A stretch of DNA of 64,000 nt, taken from Sediminibacillus dalangtanensis. Its GTDB lineage: Bacteria; Bacillota; Bacilli; Bacillales; Amphibacillaceae. A program made the position numbers and the translations under genes. Shown here one piece after another: positions 15,409 to 23,897 of the stretch (position 1 is the first letter of the stretch; each line of letters starts with the position of its first letter). Location of the stretch: positions 2,914,001 through 2,978,000 of the forward strand of contig NZ_CP046956.1 in NCBI RefSeq assembly GCF_017792025.1. Reading direction: 5' to 3'. Below the pieces are notes generated by a model, which searched no databases, was not told the DNA's origin, and was given only the letters and a program-made list of their open reading frames with translations.

Positions 15409-16689
15409 TTAGATGTCAAACATTGTCGGCAGCCACATGAAGACGCCCGGTACAAATGCGACAAGCAAAATTACTACTAATATGATGCCGATATAAGGCA
15501 GCACAGCACGGAATGATTTACCGATTTGCAGTTTGGCAATCTGACTTGCCAGCAAAAGACACAGGCCGTACGGCGGTGTTACTAATCCGATCGCCAGGCA
15601 CATCATGATCACGACACCGATGTGAATTGGATCTACTCCAAGGTTCAAAGCAGTCGGCAAAACGATCGGTACGAACAAGATAATAGCCGGAACCGTGTCA
15701 AGAATCATCCCGATCAACAAGAACAGTAAGATTACGGCAATGATGAACATCCATTTATACGGCATGTATTGGGTGAAGAAATTGCCGATGACTACCGGCA
15801 GATTGTAATAGCTGATCAAACGGCCTAATGCACTGGCAGCTGCCAAAGCAAACAACGTAAGCGAGCTTAGTTTCAATGTGTCATATAAAATAGGCATCAA
15901 ATCTTTTATTTTGATGGTGCGATAAAAGAAGAAGGAAAGAATAAACGCATAGATACAAGCGATCACTGCTGCTTCGGTCGGTGTAACGATACCTCCGACG
16001 ATTCCGCCTAAAATAATGATCGGTGTTAGAAGCGGCGGCAAACTTTTCAAACCTTCTTTGAGAATTTCGGCAACCTTCATCCGTTGGTGACTTGGATATC
16101 CGTGCTTTTTCGCGACAAAATTTACATAGATCATTTGTGCGATCCCGATGGCAAGCCCCGGGATGATACCGGCCATAAACATTTTCCCGACCGACACATT
16201 GGCGATGCTTCCGTAAATCACCATTGGTATACTAGGCGGAATGATCATCCCCATCGTCGAGGAAGCGGCCGTTACTGCGACGGAAGTTTCTTTGCTGTAT
16301 TTTTCCCGAAGCATGTTCGGAATCAAAATTTTTCCGACACCAGCCGTATCAGCCGTCGATGCTCCGGAAATACCTCCGAAAAACATGGAAACAACGATGT
16401 TCGCCTGGGCCAATCCGCCTTTGATGTGACCGACAAGGGACACAGCGAATTTGATCAGCATGTCGGAGATTTTTCCTTGGTTCATAATGTTGGCAGCAAG
16501 AATGAATAATGGGACGGCCAGCAAGATGAAGGAATCAAGTCCGGAGAACATCCGTTGCACGACCGTTGTCATCGGTATCGTATCAAGCATGGCAATGCCT
16601 ACATAAGCAGTTACTGCGATGACAAATGCAATCGGCAAACCGATAATCAACAAGATAGCGAACAGCAGAACGAGTAATAGACCTGTCAT
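15409..16689 (-). CDS. TRAP transporter large permease (DctM/SiaM type)
   Basis: Membrane carrier subunit of a sodium-driven tripartite importer. 426 aa with about twelve hydrophobic segments; characteristic stretches are FFGGISGASTADTAGVGKILIPNM, split as usual around AAASSTMGMIIPPSIPMVIYG, and TPPYGLCLLLAS. It overlaps the small permease gene by 4 bp (ATGA), so the pair is made together. Substrate is set by the DctP protein and unknown. Confidence 0.92.
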   Translation of the reverse strand: MTGLLLVLLFAILLIIGLPIAFVIAVTAYVGIAMLDTIPMTTVVQRMFSGLDSFILLAVPLFILAANIMNQGKISDMLIKFAVSLVGHIKGGLAQANIVVSMFFGGISGASTADTAGVGKILIPNMLREKYSKETSVAVTAASSTMGMIIPPSIPMVIYGSIANVSVGKMFMAGIIPGLAIGIAQMIYVNFVAKKHGYPSHQRMKVAEILKEGLKSLPPLLTPIIILGGIVGGIVTPTEAAVIACIYAFILSFFFYRTIKIKDLMPILYDTLKLSSLTLFALAAASALGRLISYYNLPVVIGNFFTQYMPYKWMFIIAVILLFLLIGMILDTVPAIILFVPIVLPTALNLGVDPIHIGVVIMMCLAIGLVTPPYGLCLLLASQIAKLQIGKSFRAVLPYIGIILVVILLVAFVPGVFMWLPTMFDI

Positions 16690-17180
16690 GCTTGATACCC
16701 TCCTTTATCTTTACGGAATTTTATGATTTCTTCGATAAGGCTTTCGAATGCGTACAGCATGAAAGTTACCCCGGTAATTGGCAGAACCAGCCACATGTAA
16801 CCTTGTTTCAGCTGTGGCATACTGTTAACGGTCCACCCCCAAAACTGCTGACTGATTTCATAGCCATCGGTTACCATGATGTAGCCGAACCAAATCAGAA
16901 TGAGTTGGATCACGATCTGCAGAACCAACAACGGCAGTCCTGTAAGCTTATCCAGCAAAATCGTCAGCTTGAAGTGTTCCTTCTCACGCAAGGTGACCGC
17001 CGCTCCGAAGAACACCATCCATATGAAGGAGTACGTCGCAATCGTCGACGACCAGAAAACGGTGATCCCCGGAATATAACGGGATGCAACCTGCAAAATG
17101 ACACACACGATAAAAACAATGAAAAAGATAGCCGCAAGTACCAATTGAACCTTCGCCAAGCCATTAATTAATTTCTTCAC
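16686..17180 (-). CDS. TRAP transporter small permease (DctQ type)
   Basis: Four-helix membrane subunit that partners DctM. Hydrophobic segments are seen at the N-terminus (VQLVLAAIFFIVFIVCVILQ), at SFIWMVFFGAAVTLREKEHF (the conserved R-x-x-x-H region), at LLVLQIVIQLILIWFGYIM and at the C-terminus. I start at GTG 17180 (164 aa), eight bases after TGAGGGG; a GTG nine bases upstream abuts that site. Separated from the binding-protein gene by a 390-bp stretch full of REP-like repeats. Confidence 0.88.
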   Translation of the reverse strand: MKKLINGLAKVQLVLAAIFFIVFIVCVILQVASRYIPGITVFWSSTIATYSFIWMVFFGAAVTLREKEHFKLTILLDKLTGLPLLVLQIVIQLILIWFGYIMVTDGYEISQQFWGWTVNSMPQLKQGYMWLVLPITGVTFMLYAFESLIEEIIKFRKDKGGYQA

Positions 17181-17230
17181 CCATAACACCCCTCAATCTA
17201 AAAACCAACCCGCCAAACGCCACCAGGATA

Positions 17231-17439
17231 CCCCGGGGATCTCCCCCGGGGTCAGTCCCCCTAGCAGAATTCCAGCCCCGTCCACCTTGTTATGGGGTCA
17301 GTCCCCACAAGAGTGAAAATACCGTCAGGTCAGCCTTTTGCTTCAATTCAAGGCGTGATTCCGGTGAAATGGGGTCAGTCCCCAGTAGTTTCCTGAGAGG
17401 GCAAACCCCTGTCGAATTCTGGTTCTGGGGTCTGGCCCC
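17231..17439. repeat. REP-like cluster, four copies, inside the TRAP operon
   Basis: Copies at 17248-17260, 17294-17306 and 17371-17383 (all GGGGTCAGTCCCC, same orientation) and a variant at 17427-17439 (GGGGTCTGGCCCC). A CCCCGGGG palindrome at 17231-17238 adjoins the first. The cluster separates dctP from dctQ, so the permease genes must be reached by read-through. Nothing else is visible in 17181-17570. Confidence 0.85.
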
Positions 17440-17570
17440 CTCCCCCTGCTTGAAGGTTGTCCCCCAACAACTTTCATACGGGACGGCGGGTGTTGGTTTT
17501 TTATTTATGCTGTTTTACTGCTTATCCCCTTTGTTTGTTCGTTGGATTATTGAGTCAGAATATTGGTGCC

Positions 17571-18581
17571 TTATTTCAAGTCTTGAACTTTTTGATACAA
17601 GTCTTCCATTCCCAGTTTTTTAACTGCATCTTGTCTGATTTGTTCTGTAGCGTCAATAAACGGCTGCTTATCTACCTCATTGACTTTTACCCCTTGTTCT
17701 TCCATTGCTTTCAAGGACTCTTCAGCTAATTTATCATCAGCTTCAAGCGCTGCTTTTGTCGCTTCTTCTGCCGCTTTGTCAAAGGCAGCCTTTTGTTCAT
17801 CATTTAATTGGTCGTAAACTCTGTCTGCTGTAAAGAAAAGACGTGTAGTGAAATCATGCTCTGTTTCTGAAATATAATCAGCCAATTCATAATGGCTTGC
17901 TTGGTAGATATTCGTGAAGTCATTTTCTGCTGCGTCGATTACCTTGTTTTGCAAGGCCTGGTACATTTCATTCCAAGCTACGTTCGCCGGTTGAGCACCA
18001 AACGCTTTCCATGTGTCTTGAACAACCGGAGAGTTTTGCACACGTACTTTTACGCCTTTTAAATCTTCAGGCTTTTCGACCGGTTTGAAACCATAATAAT
18101 TGCGGACTCCTGCGGACCAGTAACCAAGCATCTTAAAAGAAGTGTTTTCTTCGATTCTGTTGAAAATGGTCTCCCCTACTTCACCGTTTACAACTTTTTT
18201 CCAATGGTCGCGGCTCTCAAACAAATAAGGAAGGGCGAAGAAATCGACATCCTGTACTGCTTGTGTCATAAACCCTGGAGAAGCAACAACCAAATCAACG
18301 GAACCAGATTCCAGATTTTGTACCAATTCATCTTCGTTACCACCCAAGTCACCGTCAGTGTGAATTTCCACTGTTACATCGCCATCTGTTTCCGACTCGA
18401 TCACTTCCTTGAATTTTTCAAAGCCGGCGGCAAAGGCACTATCTGAATTCAATTGCGTAGCAGCAATCAAGTTAACGCTTCCATTTTCGGCGGCATTGCT
18501 ATCTTCCGTTTCGGCCCCGCCGCAGGCAGTCATTACGGACAAGATCAGTGCAGAAAAAATAACTCCCAATCGCTTTTTCAT
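17571..18581 (-). CDS. TRAP transporter substrate-binding lipoprotein (DctP type)
   Basis: Extracytoplasmic binding protein that hands substrate to DctQM. Lipoprotein signal with lipobox VMTAC near residue 19, then the DctP fold: GSVDLVVASPGFM, GVRNYYGFKPVEKPEDLKGVKVRVQNSP (carboxylate-binding Arg in the VRVQ stretch) and AENDFTNI. The retained Arg suggests an acidic or polar polyol substrate, an inference only. 336 aa. Starts one base after the LacI gene's stop, with AAAGGGG as ribosome site, so both share the upstream promoter. Confidence 0.92.
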   Translation of the reverse strand: MKKRLGVIFSALILSVMTACGGAETEDSNAAENGSVNLIAATQLNSDSAFAAGFEKFKEVIESETDGDVTVEIHTDGDLGGNEDELVQNLESGSVDLVVASPGFMTQAVQDVDFFALPYLFESRDHWKKVVNGEVGETIFNRIEENTSFKMLGYWSAGVRNYYGFKPVEKPEDLKGVKVRVQNSPVVQDTWKAFGAQPANVAWNEMYQALQNKVIDAAENDFTNIYQASHYELADYISETEHDFTTRLFFTADRVYDQLNDEQKAAFDKAAEEATKAALEADDKLAEESLKAMEEQGVKVNEVDKQPFIDATEQIRQDAVKKLGMEDLYQKVQDLK

Positions 18582-18582
18582 C

Positions 18583-19605
18583 TTATAAAACCCCTTTGTT
18601 TAGTAATTTTGTTTCGCTTGATTCTCTTATATTGATGGTCGCCTCGAACTCATATTTTTTATCTTCTACTGGTTTATGGTCAATCATATCCATGAGCAGA
18701 CTTGCTGCTTTTTGGCCCATTTCATAGAATGGTTGATTGATCGTAGTAATAGGTGGTTCATGCAATTCGGCCAGATGAACCTCATCAAATACCATCAAAG
18801 CCAGTTCGTCCGGCACCTGGATATGCTCCTGCTTGATAAATTTCACCAACTCTACCAAAACAAGGTCGCTGGCTGCTAAAATAGCTGTGGGTGGCTGTTC
18901 CAGTTCCAACATCTGCCGGCAAACATCCTGGACATCCTTCATTTTTACGTGGTGGAGGTAGGCATCCTCTATGGGCAGCTCCGCCCTCCTCAACGCTTGC
19001 TTATACCCTTCCACCCTTTCGATCCTCGTGCTCACCTTCAATGGTGCGGTGATTAGCGAAATTCGGCTGTGGCCCGCTTCAATCCAATGATTGATTGCCT
19101 GCTCGGTAATCTTTAGGTTGTCTACTACTACGGTCGGTATTTCCAATCCTTCGATGTATCGATCGAGAAAAACAACCGGAATATTACGATCTTTCAAGCT
19201 CTGGTAAAGCTCCCGGTTATGATTGGTCGGAACGACAATCAAACCGTCTATCTGTTTGGCAAGCAGCATCTCCACATATTTTTGTTCTTTCTCAGGATCA
19301 TCATCGGCGTTGCAGATAATCGTATGGTATTCGTAGTTGTAGCAATAGTCTTCGATCGATCGGCTGACAACAGTCGAATAGCGATGCAAAATATTAGATA
19401 TAATCACCCCGATAGTAAGCGTTTTCTTTTGTTTCAAACTTCTGGCCACTGTATTCGGATGAAAACCGAGTTCTTCAATGGCTTCAGCGACTTTCTTTTT
19501 TGTTTTTTCACCCATATAGTGATATCGCTTGTTGACATACTGGGAAACCGTGCTTGGAGACACGCCAGCTTTACGTGCGACATCCTTAATCGTAACTGTT
19601 TTTAT
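18583..19605 (-). CDS. LacI-family regulator of the TRAP operon, probable ATA start
   Basis: Sugar-responsive repressor and first gene of its own operon. The first canonical start, GTG 19563, would cut off the beginning of the DNA-binding domain (protein from SPSTVSQYV). The frame continues upstream as IKTVTIKDVARKAG, exactly the missing LacI helix, and the codon eight bases after GGAGAGGGGG is ATA at 19605. No ATG, GTG or TTG exists between the upstream stop and 19563. I therefore annotate from ATA (340 aa), noting ATT two helix turns later or a sequencing error as alternatives. Effector domain (about 60-330) is normal. Confidence 0.78.
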   Translation of the reverse strand: MKTVTIKDVARKAGVSPSTVSQYVNKRYHYMGEKTKKKVAEAIEELGFHPNTVARSLKQKKTLTIGVIISNILHRYSTVVSRSIEDYCYNYEYHTIICNADDDPEKEQKYVEMLLAKQIDGLIVVPTNHNRELYQSLKDRNIPVVFLDRYIEGLEIPTVVVDNLKITEQAINHWIEAGHSRISLITAPLKVSTRIERVEGYKQALRRAELPIEDAYLHHVKMKDVQDVCRQMLELEQPPTAILAASDLVLVELVKFIKQEHIQVPDELALMVFDEVHLAELHEPPITTINQPFYEMGQKAASLLMDMIDHKPVEDKKYEFEATINIRESSETKLLNKGVL

Positions 19606-19675
19606 AGCCTTGACCCCCTCTCCTTCACTTCAATCCCATAGAAAAAGGTAGAGTAAAAGATTAGCAACCGTTTAG

Positions 19676-19734
19676 TAAAACGGTTTAGTAAATCGATTTA
19701 GTTTGAGTATAATGTAAACGCATTCAGAATGCAA
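19676..19734 (-). promoter_or_regulatory. TRAP operon promoter with two LacI-type operators and a cre box
   Basis: Minus strand -35 TTGCAT (19729-19734), 17-bp spacer, -10 TATACT (19706-19711). A perfect CcpA box, ATGTAAACGCATTCA (19712-19726), fills the spacer. Just downstream of the -10 lie two LacI-type palindromes with CG centres, TAAATCGATTTA (19689-19700) and TAAAACGGTTTA (19676-19687). Local autorepression plus catabolite repression is the natural reading. Confidence 0.8.
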
Positions 19735-20013
19735 CCCATAAATTTAACAGATTGCTAAATTTGTCGAAAAAACGGTTGGATAATAAACGGTTCGTCAATC
19801 TTCCGCTCACCAGTCGCTTACCTTTTCATATTTTTACGCCCAAGAATATTATTTTCATGAAAAATCTTTATTCCCTTGCATAGGATACAGCGAACATCTG
19901 ATTACACGGCATTCACAAATGTCATTTTATCTTAAAATGAATGAGGAGCTTGTTGCGGGAACGTCAGCATACGCATGTTTATACAAATTCTATAGATAAC
20001 AGGGGGAAGAGGA

Positions 20014-20499
20014 TTGAGAATAACACTTGAGACCCTACGGTTTATTATCATCGTTTATACACTATCAATGATTTGTGGTGTAATTGCCAGCCTTACTTTT
20101 TCACGTATCGGTTTATATCCGGAGAAATACAGCTGGACTGTAGTAGTTGGTGTATTGATCCTACTATTTTTGCTTTATAAAAAAATGGGATGGGGAAAAG
20201 ATTTTAATAAAACCATTCTCTGGACTTCTGTAGCTTTTATTGTTCTTTTGGCTTTGTTGATACCAGATAATTCTCCTACCCATTTACACACAGCTAACTA
20301 CTCCTATTCGTATGGTTTTCCATTCCCGTTTTTAACTCTACACACAGAAAATGGATCCGCTTTCTTTATTCGTAATCTTTTTTCTGGAGGAGTTACTAGT
20401 TGGAGTGCTGGAATAGGCTTGTTTGGGAACTTTTTGCTGTACTATTTTTTGATATATTTCCTTATTGAAATTTTAAAAAACAATCAAAAGCGTTTGTAA
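20014..20499 (+). CDS. Hypothetical membrane protein, 161 aa
   Basis: Unrecognised integral membrane protein with about four hydrophobic segments: FIIIVYTLSMICGVIASL, TVVVGVLILLFLLY, ILWTSVAFIVLLALLI and, near the end, FLLYYFLIYFLIEIL. A loop of about 45 residues (PDNSPTHLHTANYSYSYGF..) lies between the third and fourth. TTG start at 20014 follows GGGGGAAGAGGA. It stands alone on the plus strand between two minus-strand operons; no promoter is obvious, and 19735-20013 otherwise holds only AT-rich sequence and a CATTTTA/TAAAATG hairpin at 19922-19938. Confidence 0.6.
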   Translation: MRITLETLRFIIIVYTLSMICGVIASLTFSRIGLYPEKYSWTVVVGVLILLFLLYKKMGWGKDFNKTILWTSVAFIVLLALLIPDNSPTHLHTANYSYSYGFPFPFLTLHTENGSAFFIRNLFSGGVTSWSAGIGLFGNFLLYYFLIYFLIEILKNNQKRL

Positions 20500-20532
20500 A
20501 GGAGATAGGTAGAAAATTCCAGATAAAGAAAA

Positions 20533-20581
20533 AGGCATTATCATAAGCATGTGCCGGAAAGGCCAGATGCTTTGATAATGC
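20533..20581 (-). terminator. Terminator of the wall-recycling operon
   Basis: GCATTATCA and AAGCAT pair with ATGCTT and TGATAATGC around an inner GCC/GGC stem; the minus-strand tail is CTTTTTCTTT. Confidence 0.8.
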
Positions 20582-20587
20582 GAGCGT

Positions 20588-20746
20588 TTAGTCCTGCATT
20601 CCTTTACTAAAGAACAATGTCTTTTGCTTATAAAAGCGCAATTCATAATCCGGTTGCATACCGGAGAGTATAAATGTTTCTTCTTCCTCTAAACTTTGGG
20701 ATGTTTTTTCTACGCTAAAATCACCTAGGATACAATACTTAATCAT
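20588..20746 (-). CDS. Possible small protein at the end of the wall-recycling operon
   Basis: A 52-aa frame beginning MIKYCILGDFSVEKTSQ at ATG 20746, overlapping the end of the last ABC ATPase gene by 8 bp and ending seven bases before the operon terminator. There is no clear ribosome site, so it would rely on coupling. Its placement between a stop and terminator is the main support. I do not recognise it; it may be non-coding. Confidence 0.3.
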   Translation of the reverse strand: MIKYCILGDFSVEKTSQSLEEEETFILSGMQPDYELRFYKQKTLFFSKGMQD

Positions 20747-21713
20747 AAAGATGACAAGCAACCCAATGGTTCGGCTCTTTTTCAATAAATGCTGGCTTTT
20801 CCACCGTGCATCTTTCATGTGCTTTTGGACATCTCAAATGGAACGGACAACCAGCAGGCGGGTTAGCTGGGTCTGGCACATCACCCTTTAAGATGATTCT
20901 TTCCTTTTTAATCGATGGATCATGGGACGGTATAGCGGAAAGAAGGGATTGCGTGTAAGGGTGGAGTGGACTGCTATACATATCTTCCGTATCTGAAAGT
21001 TCCATCATTTGGCCCAAATACATAACACCTACTCGGTCGCTTATATGTTTCACCACGTTTAAATCATGGGAAATAAATATATAGGTAAGTTTTAGGTCTC
21101 TTTGCAACTCGATTAATAGGTTTAAAATCTGCGCCTGGATGGAAACATCAAGTGCTGATACGGCTTCATCTAAAATAACGAGCTGTGGGTTAAGTATCAG
21201 AGCACGGGCAATACTGATCCGTTGGCGTTGTCCCCCGCTGAACTCATGTGGATGCCTGTTTATTTGTTCTTTCGATAGTCCTACTCTTTCAGCAATTTCT
21301 ACTACCTTTTGTTCTGCTTCCTTTTTATTTGCGATTCCATGTGTGAGCAACGGTTCCAAAAGCAATTTTTTCACAGTCATTCTCGGGTTCAGCGAACTGT
21401 AGGGATCTTGAAAAATAAGCTGCAAATCCTTTCTTACTTTTCGAAATTCTCTTTTTGAGTAATCTAATAGATTTACCCCTTTAAAGAAAACTTCCCCTTC
21501 ACTTGGCTCTAAAATTCTTAAAATAGAACGACCTGTAGTAGATTTCCCACAGCCACTTTCACCGACTAAAGCAAAAGTTTCTTTTTCTTGGACTTCAAAA
21601 CTTATATCATTGATGGCTTTTACATGACTTTTCGTCCTTTTAAAGATGCCTTCTTTTACGGGAAAATACTTTTTTAAATTTTTCACTTCCAGAACTGCTT
21701 GCTGATCAACCAT
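20739..21713 (-). CDS. Oligopeptide-type ABC ATPase (OppF/DppF)
   Basis: Second ATP-hydrolysing subunit of the peptide-type importer. Walker [10 protein letters not shown] (about residue 47), Q-loop LQLIFQDPYSSLNPRMTV typical of OppF, signature SGGQRQRISIARAL, Walker B LVILDEAVSALD and switch His FISHDL; the C-terminal oligopeptide ABC domain carries the cysteine cluster CPFHLRCPKAHERC. 324 aa, normal. Start ATG after GGAAGGAGG, overlapping oppD by 8 bp. Likely pairs with the adjacent OppD to power uptake of wall peptides or muropeptides. Confidence 0.93.
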   Translation of the reverse strand: MVDQQAVLEVKNLKKYFPVKEGIFKRTKSHVKAINDISFEVQEKETFALVGESGCGKSTTGRSILRILEPSEGEVFFKGVNLLDYSKREFRKVRKDLQLIFQDPYSSLNPRMTVKKLLLEPLLTHGIANKKEAEQKVVEIAERVGLSKEQINRHPHEFSGGQRQRISIARALILNPQLVILDEAVSALDVSIQAQILNLLIELQRDLKLTYIFISHDLNVVKHISDRVGVMYLGQMMELSDTEDMYSSPLHPYTQSLLSAIPSHDPSIKKERIILKGDVPDPANPPAGCPFHLRCPKAHERCTVEKPAFIEKEPNHWVACHLYD

Positions 21714-22692
21714 TGACTACTTCCTCCTTCCCATAAAGCCAACATTTACTTTTATGATCTGCATCTATGGAAAACAAAGGTGGTGCTTGACTACGACAAA
21801 TTTCCATAGCATGAGGACACCTAGAAGCAAAACGACATCCGGCTGTTAATTGCTTGGGTGTTGGAACATTGCCTGGAATAGAATATAACTCATTCGATTT
21901 ATCCCCTAGTGACTTTACTGATTCAAGTAATCCTACCGTATAGGGATGAGTGGGATTTTTAAATAGAGTTGTAACAGCAGCTTCCTCCACTATTTCCCCT
22001 GAGTACATCACTGCAACTCGCTCACATGTTTCAGCTATGACCCCAAGGTCATGTGTAATCATTAAAATCGAGGTATCATAGTTATCAGTCAGTTCATTCA
22101 TCAAGTCAAGAATTTGCGCCTGAATGGTTACATCAAGGGCAGTCGTTGGTTCATCCGCAATAAGAAGCTTGGGATTACAAATTAAAGCAATGGCAATCAT
22201 GATCCTTTGTCTCATGCCGCCAGATAATTGGTGAGGATATTCTTTCATCAATTGATGCGGCCTGGGAATCCCCACTTTTTCCAACATTTCTACGGCCAAC
22301 TGTCTCATTTGCTTTTTGTTATAACTTCCGTGAAACTTCAGTACCTCCATTATTTGATGTTCTATAGGATAAAGAGGATCTAAAGCAGTCATCGGTTCCT
22401 GAAATATCATCGAGATTTCATTTCCTCGGATATCCAAAAATTCTTTTTTTGAGAGGGTTGTCAAGTCTGTTTCTCCATTAAATATAATATCCCCACTACT
22501 TATAGCCAAAGCATCGGGAAGCAGGTTCATAATGGAGAGAGAAGTCAAACTCTTGCCACTTCCAGATTCACCGACGATTCCATACTTTTGCCTTTTATCA
22601 ATGGTAAGATTGATGTTATTTATTACATTGAATTTTTCACGGTCTGCATGCAAATCTATCGAAAGATTTTTTATTTCAAGCAACGAACTCAA
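21706..22692 (-). CDS. Oligopeptide-type ABC ATPase (OppD/DppD)
   Basis: First ATPase of the same importer. Walker A GESGSGKSLT, Q-loop [16 protein letters not shown] as in OppD, signature SGGMRQRIMIAIAL, Walker [15 protein letters not shown], and C-terminal cysteines CRFASRCPHAMEIC. 328 aa from a TTG start behind GGGGG, overlapping the end of anmK by 4 bp. Its insertion between anmK and oppF shows that transport and recycling genes form one transcription unit. Confidence 0.92.
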   Translation of the reverse strand: MSSLLEIKNLSIDLHADREKFNVINNINLTIDKRQKYGIVGESGSGKSLTSLSIMNLLPDALAISSGDIIFNGETDLTTLSKKEFLDIRGNEISMIFQEPMTALDPLYPIEHQIMEVLKFHGSYNKKQMRQLAVEMLEKVGIPRPHQLMKEYPHQLSGGMRQRIMIAIALICNPKLLIADEPTTALDVTIQAQILDLMNELTDNYDTSILMITHDLGVIAETCERVAVMYSGEIVEEAAVTTLFKNPTHPYTVGLLESVKSLGDKSNELYSIPGNVPTPKQLTAGCRFASRCPHAMEICRSQAPPLFSIDADHKSKCWLYGKEEVVNG

Positions 22693-23897
22693 TGTAGATT
22701 CCCCCTCAAATCGTTCAACCGTTGAAATGCTTGCTGCTGAGTATGCGAGATTTTCCCCATGATAACTGGATTGTGAGCTCCAGTGGCAGAAGGAATTTGG
22801 TTGGACTGTCCAATAAGACAGTGATAGCCAAGAATGGCAAAGGCAATTGCTTCCTTCAAGTCGCTGGAAAGTTGAAAATCCTCATGCTTGTAAACTATTT
22901 GATTCGGAAGATATCGATGTAACTGTTCCATTAAAAATGGATTATAGCTTCCTCCCCCTCCTATCACTACGTCATCGATAGAATTACGAGAGGATTCAAT
23001 AAAACACGAGTAGCTTTCGGCTATTGTCTTTGCAGTCCAGGCGGTCACAGTAGCCACTCTGTCTTCAAAAGACAAATCTGCGGAATCTCTCATAAACGAG
23101 TCTACGAATGAACTCCCAAAAAGTTCTCGACCGGTAGTTTTTGGAGGCTTCACCGTAAAGTATGGATGCTCCATCAGTTTATTCAATAGCTTTTTATTCA
23201 CTTCGCCCTTGTAAGCTATTCTTCCATCCTTGTCATAAGCTTGTTTTCCTTCGGTTAATCTATAAACAACTTCATCGATCACCATATTCCCCGGGCCTGT
23301 GTCGAAAGACATTACTTGATCCTTTTTTGCGTTTCTCGGTATGTAGGTGACATTGCCTATGCCGCCGATATTTTGTATGGCCCTGGAACGGTCAGGATTG
23401 TTAAAAAGAATATAATCAACAAAAGATACCAACGGAGCTCCCTGTCCACCTGCAGACATATCCGCTGTCCGAAAATCTCCTACAGCCGTTATCCCCGTCA
23501 TTTCTGATAACATCGACAGATCCCCTATTTGCAATGTGCCTGGCACATCCATTCTACTTTCTCCACCCACCGGTTTATGAAAAATGGTTTGGCCATGTGA
23601 ACTGACAAACAGGACATCTTCCTTGCCTATGCCCGCTTTATCCAATAGTTCGTTGACTATCATTCCCAATTCTCTGCCCAAGAACATATTCATCGAACAA
23701 ATTTTTTCCAATGATGCTATTTCGGGATCACACAATTCTTTTATTGCGGTCCTTACATCTGATCTGTACTCATGGGTCAATGACTCTATTACGTTTACTT
23801 TTGTGTTGATGGAACTACCTTCTATTTCAATCAATACAGCGTCTATTCCATCAAGGGAAGTACCTGACATTAAACCGATTCCTAACTGTTTATCCAC
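22689..23897 (-). CDS. anmK: Anhydro-N-acetylmuramic acid kinase AnmK
   Basis: Cytoplasmic kinase that opens 1,6-anhydroMurNAc and phosphorylates it to MurNAc-6-P, the substrate of MurQ. Family signature GLMSGTSLDGIDAVLIEIEG opens the protein; further ASKHA-fold motifs are FVSSHGQTIFHKP, VGDFRTADMSAGGQGAPLV, IQNIGGIGNVTY, FDTGPGNMVID and VIGGGGSYN. 402 aa. GTG start after AGGAGGTGG, overlapping the murQ stop. AnhydroMurNAc arises from lytic transglycosylases, so this cell probably takes in fragments made by other bacteria or phage-type enzymes. Confidence 0.94.
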   Translation of the reverse strand: MDKQLGIGLMSGTSLDGIDAVLIEIEGSSINTKVNVIESLTHEYRSDVRTAIKELCDPEIASLEKICSMNMFLGRELGMIVNELLDKAGIGKEDVLFVSSHGQTIFHKPVGGESRMDVPGTLQIGDLSMLSEMTGITAVGDFRTADMSAGGQGAPLVSFVDYILFNNPDRSRAIQNIGGIGNVTYIPRNAKKDQVMSFDTGPGNMVIDEVVYRLTEGKQAYDKDGRIAYKGEVNKKLLNKLMEHPYFTVKPPKTTGRELFGSSFVDSFMRDSADLSFEDRVATVTAWTAKTIAESYSCFIESSRNSIDDVVIGGGGSYNPFLMEQLHRYLPNQIVYKHEDFQLSSDLKEAIAFAILGYHCLIGQSNQIPSATGAHNPVIMGKISHTQQQAFQRLNDLRGNLH

